A stretch of DNA of 48,612 nucleotides, from positions 1 through 48,612 of the forward strand of contig NZ_RFFG01000061.1 in NCBI RefSeq assembly GCF_003696215.1, in the 5' to 3' direction. Positions within the stretch are counted from its first letter, which is position 1, and every line of letters starts with the position of its first letter. Positions 48,494 to 48,612 of this stretch are shown here, piece after piece. The position numbers and the translations under genes are program-made. The notes below the pieces were generated by a model that had not been told where the DNA came from, ran no database searches, and saw nothing but the letters and a program-made list of their open reading frames with translations. The stretch comes from Actinomadura harenae. GTDB taxonomy: Bacteria; Actinomycetota; Actinomycetes; Streptosporangiales; Streptosporangiaceae.

Positions 48494-48612
48494 CATTGGG
48501 GAAATGATCTCCACTATTCCCCCACTCAACGCGAAAACCCGCCGGTGATCCGGCGGGTTTTGGCTGGTGGGCGTACCAGGACTTGAACCTGGGGCCTCAT
48601 CCTTATCAGGGA
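48486..48612. repeat. Right copy of 127-bp terminal repeat
   Basis: Identical to 1-127: integrase end, arm-type 17-mer (48511-48527), terminator (48534-48561) and tRNA-Ile core (48565-48612). It ends exactly where identity with a functional tRNA would end. Confidence 0.93.

Noticed and set aside
1..48612. attL and attR of an integrated prophage at the window ends
   Set aside because: The shared 127 bases include the integrase 3' end and terminator on both sides. True attL/attR share only the core. A circular overlap explains it better.

Overview
The window reads as the complete genome of a temperate, siphovirus-like actinobacteriophage in its circular form. Bases 1-127 and 48486-48612 are identical, and the repeat contains the last codons of the integrase gene. 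The unique circle is therefore 48,485 bp, and the repeat looks like a contig-end overlap, not a biological terminal repeat. The host is inferred to be a high-G+C actinomycete: coding is strongly GC-rich, GTG/TTG starts and NTGA-type gene overlaps abound, and the cargo includes DUF397, Scr1-type XRE/DUF5753 and SAV_2177-type methyltransferase families. Genus is not determinable by eye.

Layout. (1) attP, 1-251: the 3' half of a tRNA-Ile(GAU) as crossover core, a terminator, and repeats flanking the core. (2) Cargo, 314-11228: a methyltransferase, a DUF397/XRE pair, a NUDIX hydrolase and a TPR-type regulator, then a plus-strand operon (4659-9143) with an endonuclease/exonuclease/phosphatase-fold protein, a HAD protein, a radical-SAM/SPASM enzyme and a PIMT-like methyltransferase. 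A lipoprotein and an autoregulated-looking DNA-binding protein follow. (3) Late module, minus strand, 31254 down to 11322: HNH nuclease, terminase, portal, protease, capsid, head-tail genes, tail tube, frameshifted chaperones, tape measure, tail tip, lysis genes. (4) Early module, minus strand, 45082 down to 31343: two small HTH proteins, a RecE-like nuclease with an annealing protein, a PD-(D/E)XK resolvase-like protein, a DUF2303 protein, replication genes, a DUF2637 membrane protein and an adenine/cytosine-N4 DNA methyltransferase. (5) Lysogeny module, plus strand, 45260-48493: repressor, proline-rich membrane protein, tyrosine integrase.

Three points stand out. A perfect 2,903-bp tandem duplication (33589-39399) with 5-bp microhomology at its joints doubles the replication genes and breaks one gene at each inner edge. 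The replication initiator-like gene carries five 11-bp-spaced iterons, a 35-bp polypyrimidine tract and two inverted perfect DnaA boxes, a lambda-O-like candidate origin. The cargo operon joins radical-SAM/SPASM and TgmC/PIMT-like enzymes without a recognisable precursor or ATP-grasp ligase, and may be an uncharacterised peptide- or metabolite-modifying system carried by a phage.

The parts fit a standard temperate cycle: the repressor at 45260 faces the early operon across an operator region; integrase acts on attP beside it; early genes recombine and replicate the DNA; the late operon packages it and lyses the cell. The cargo would be expressed from the prophage.
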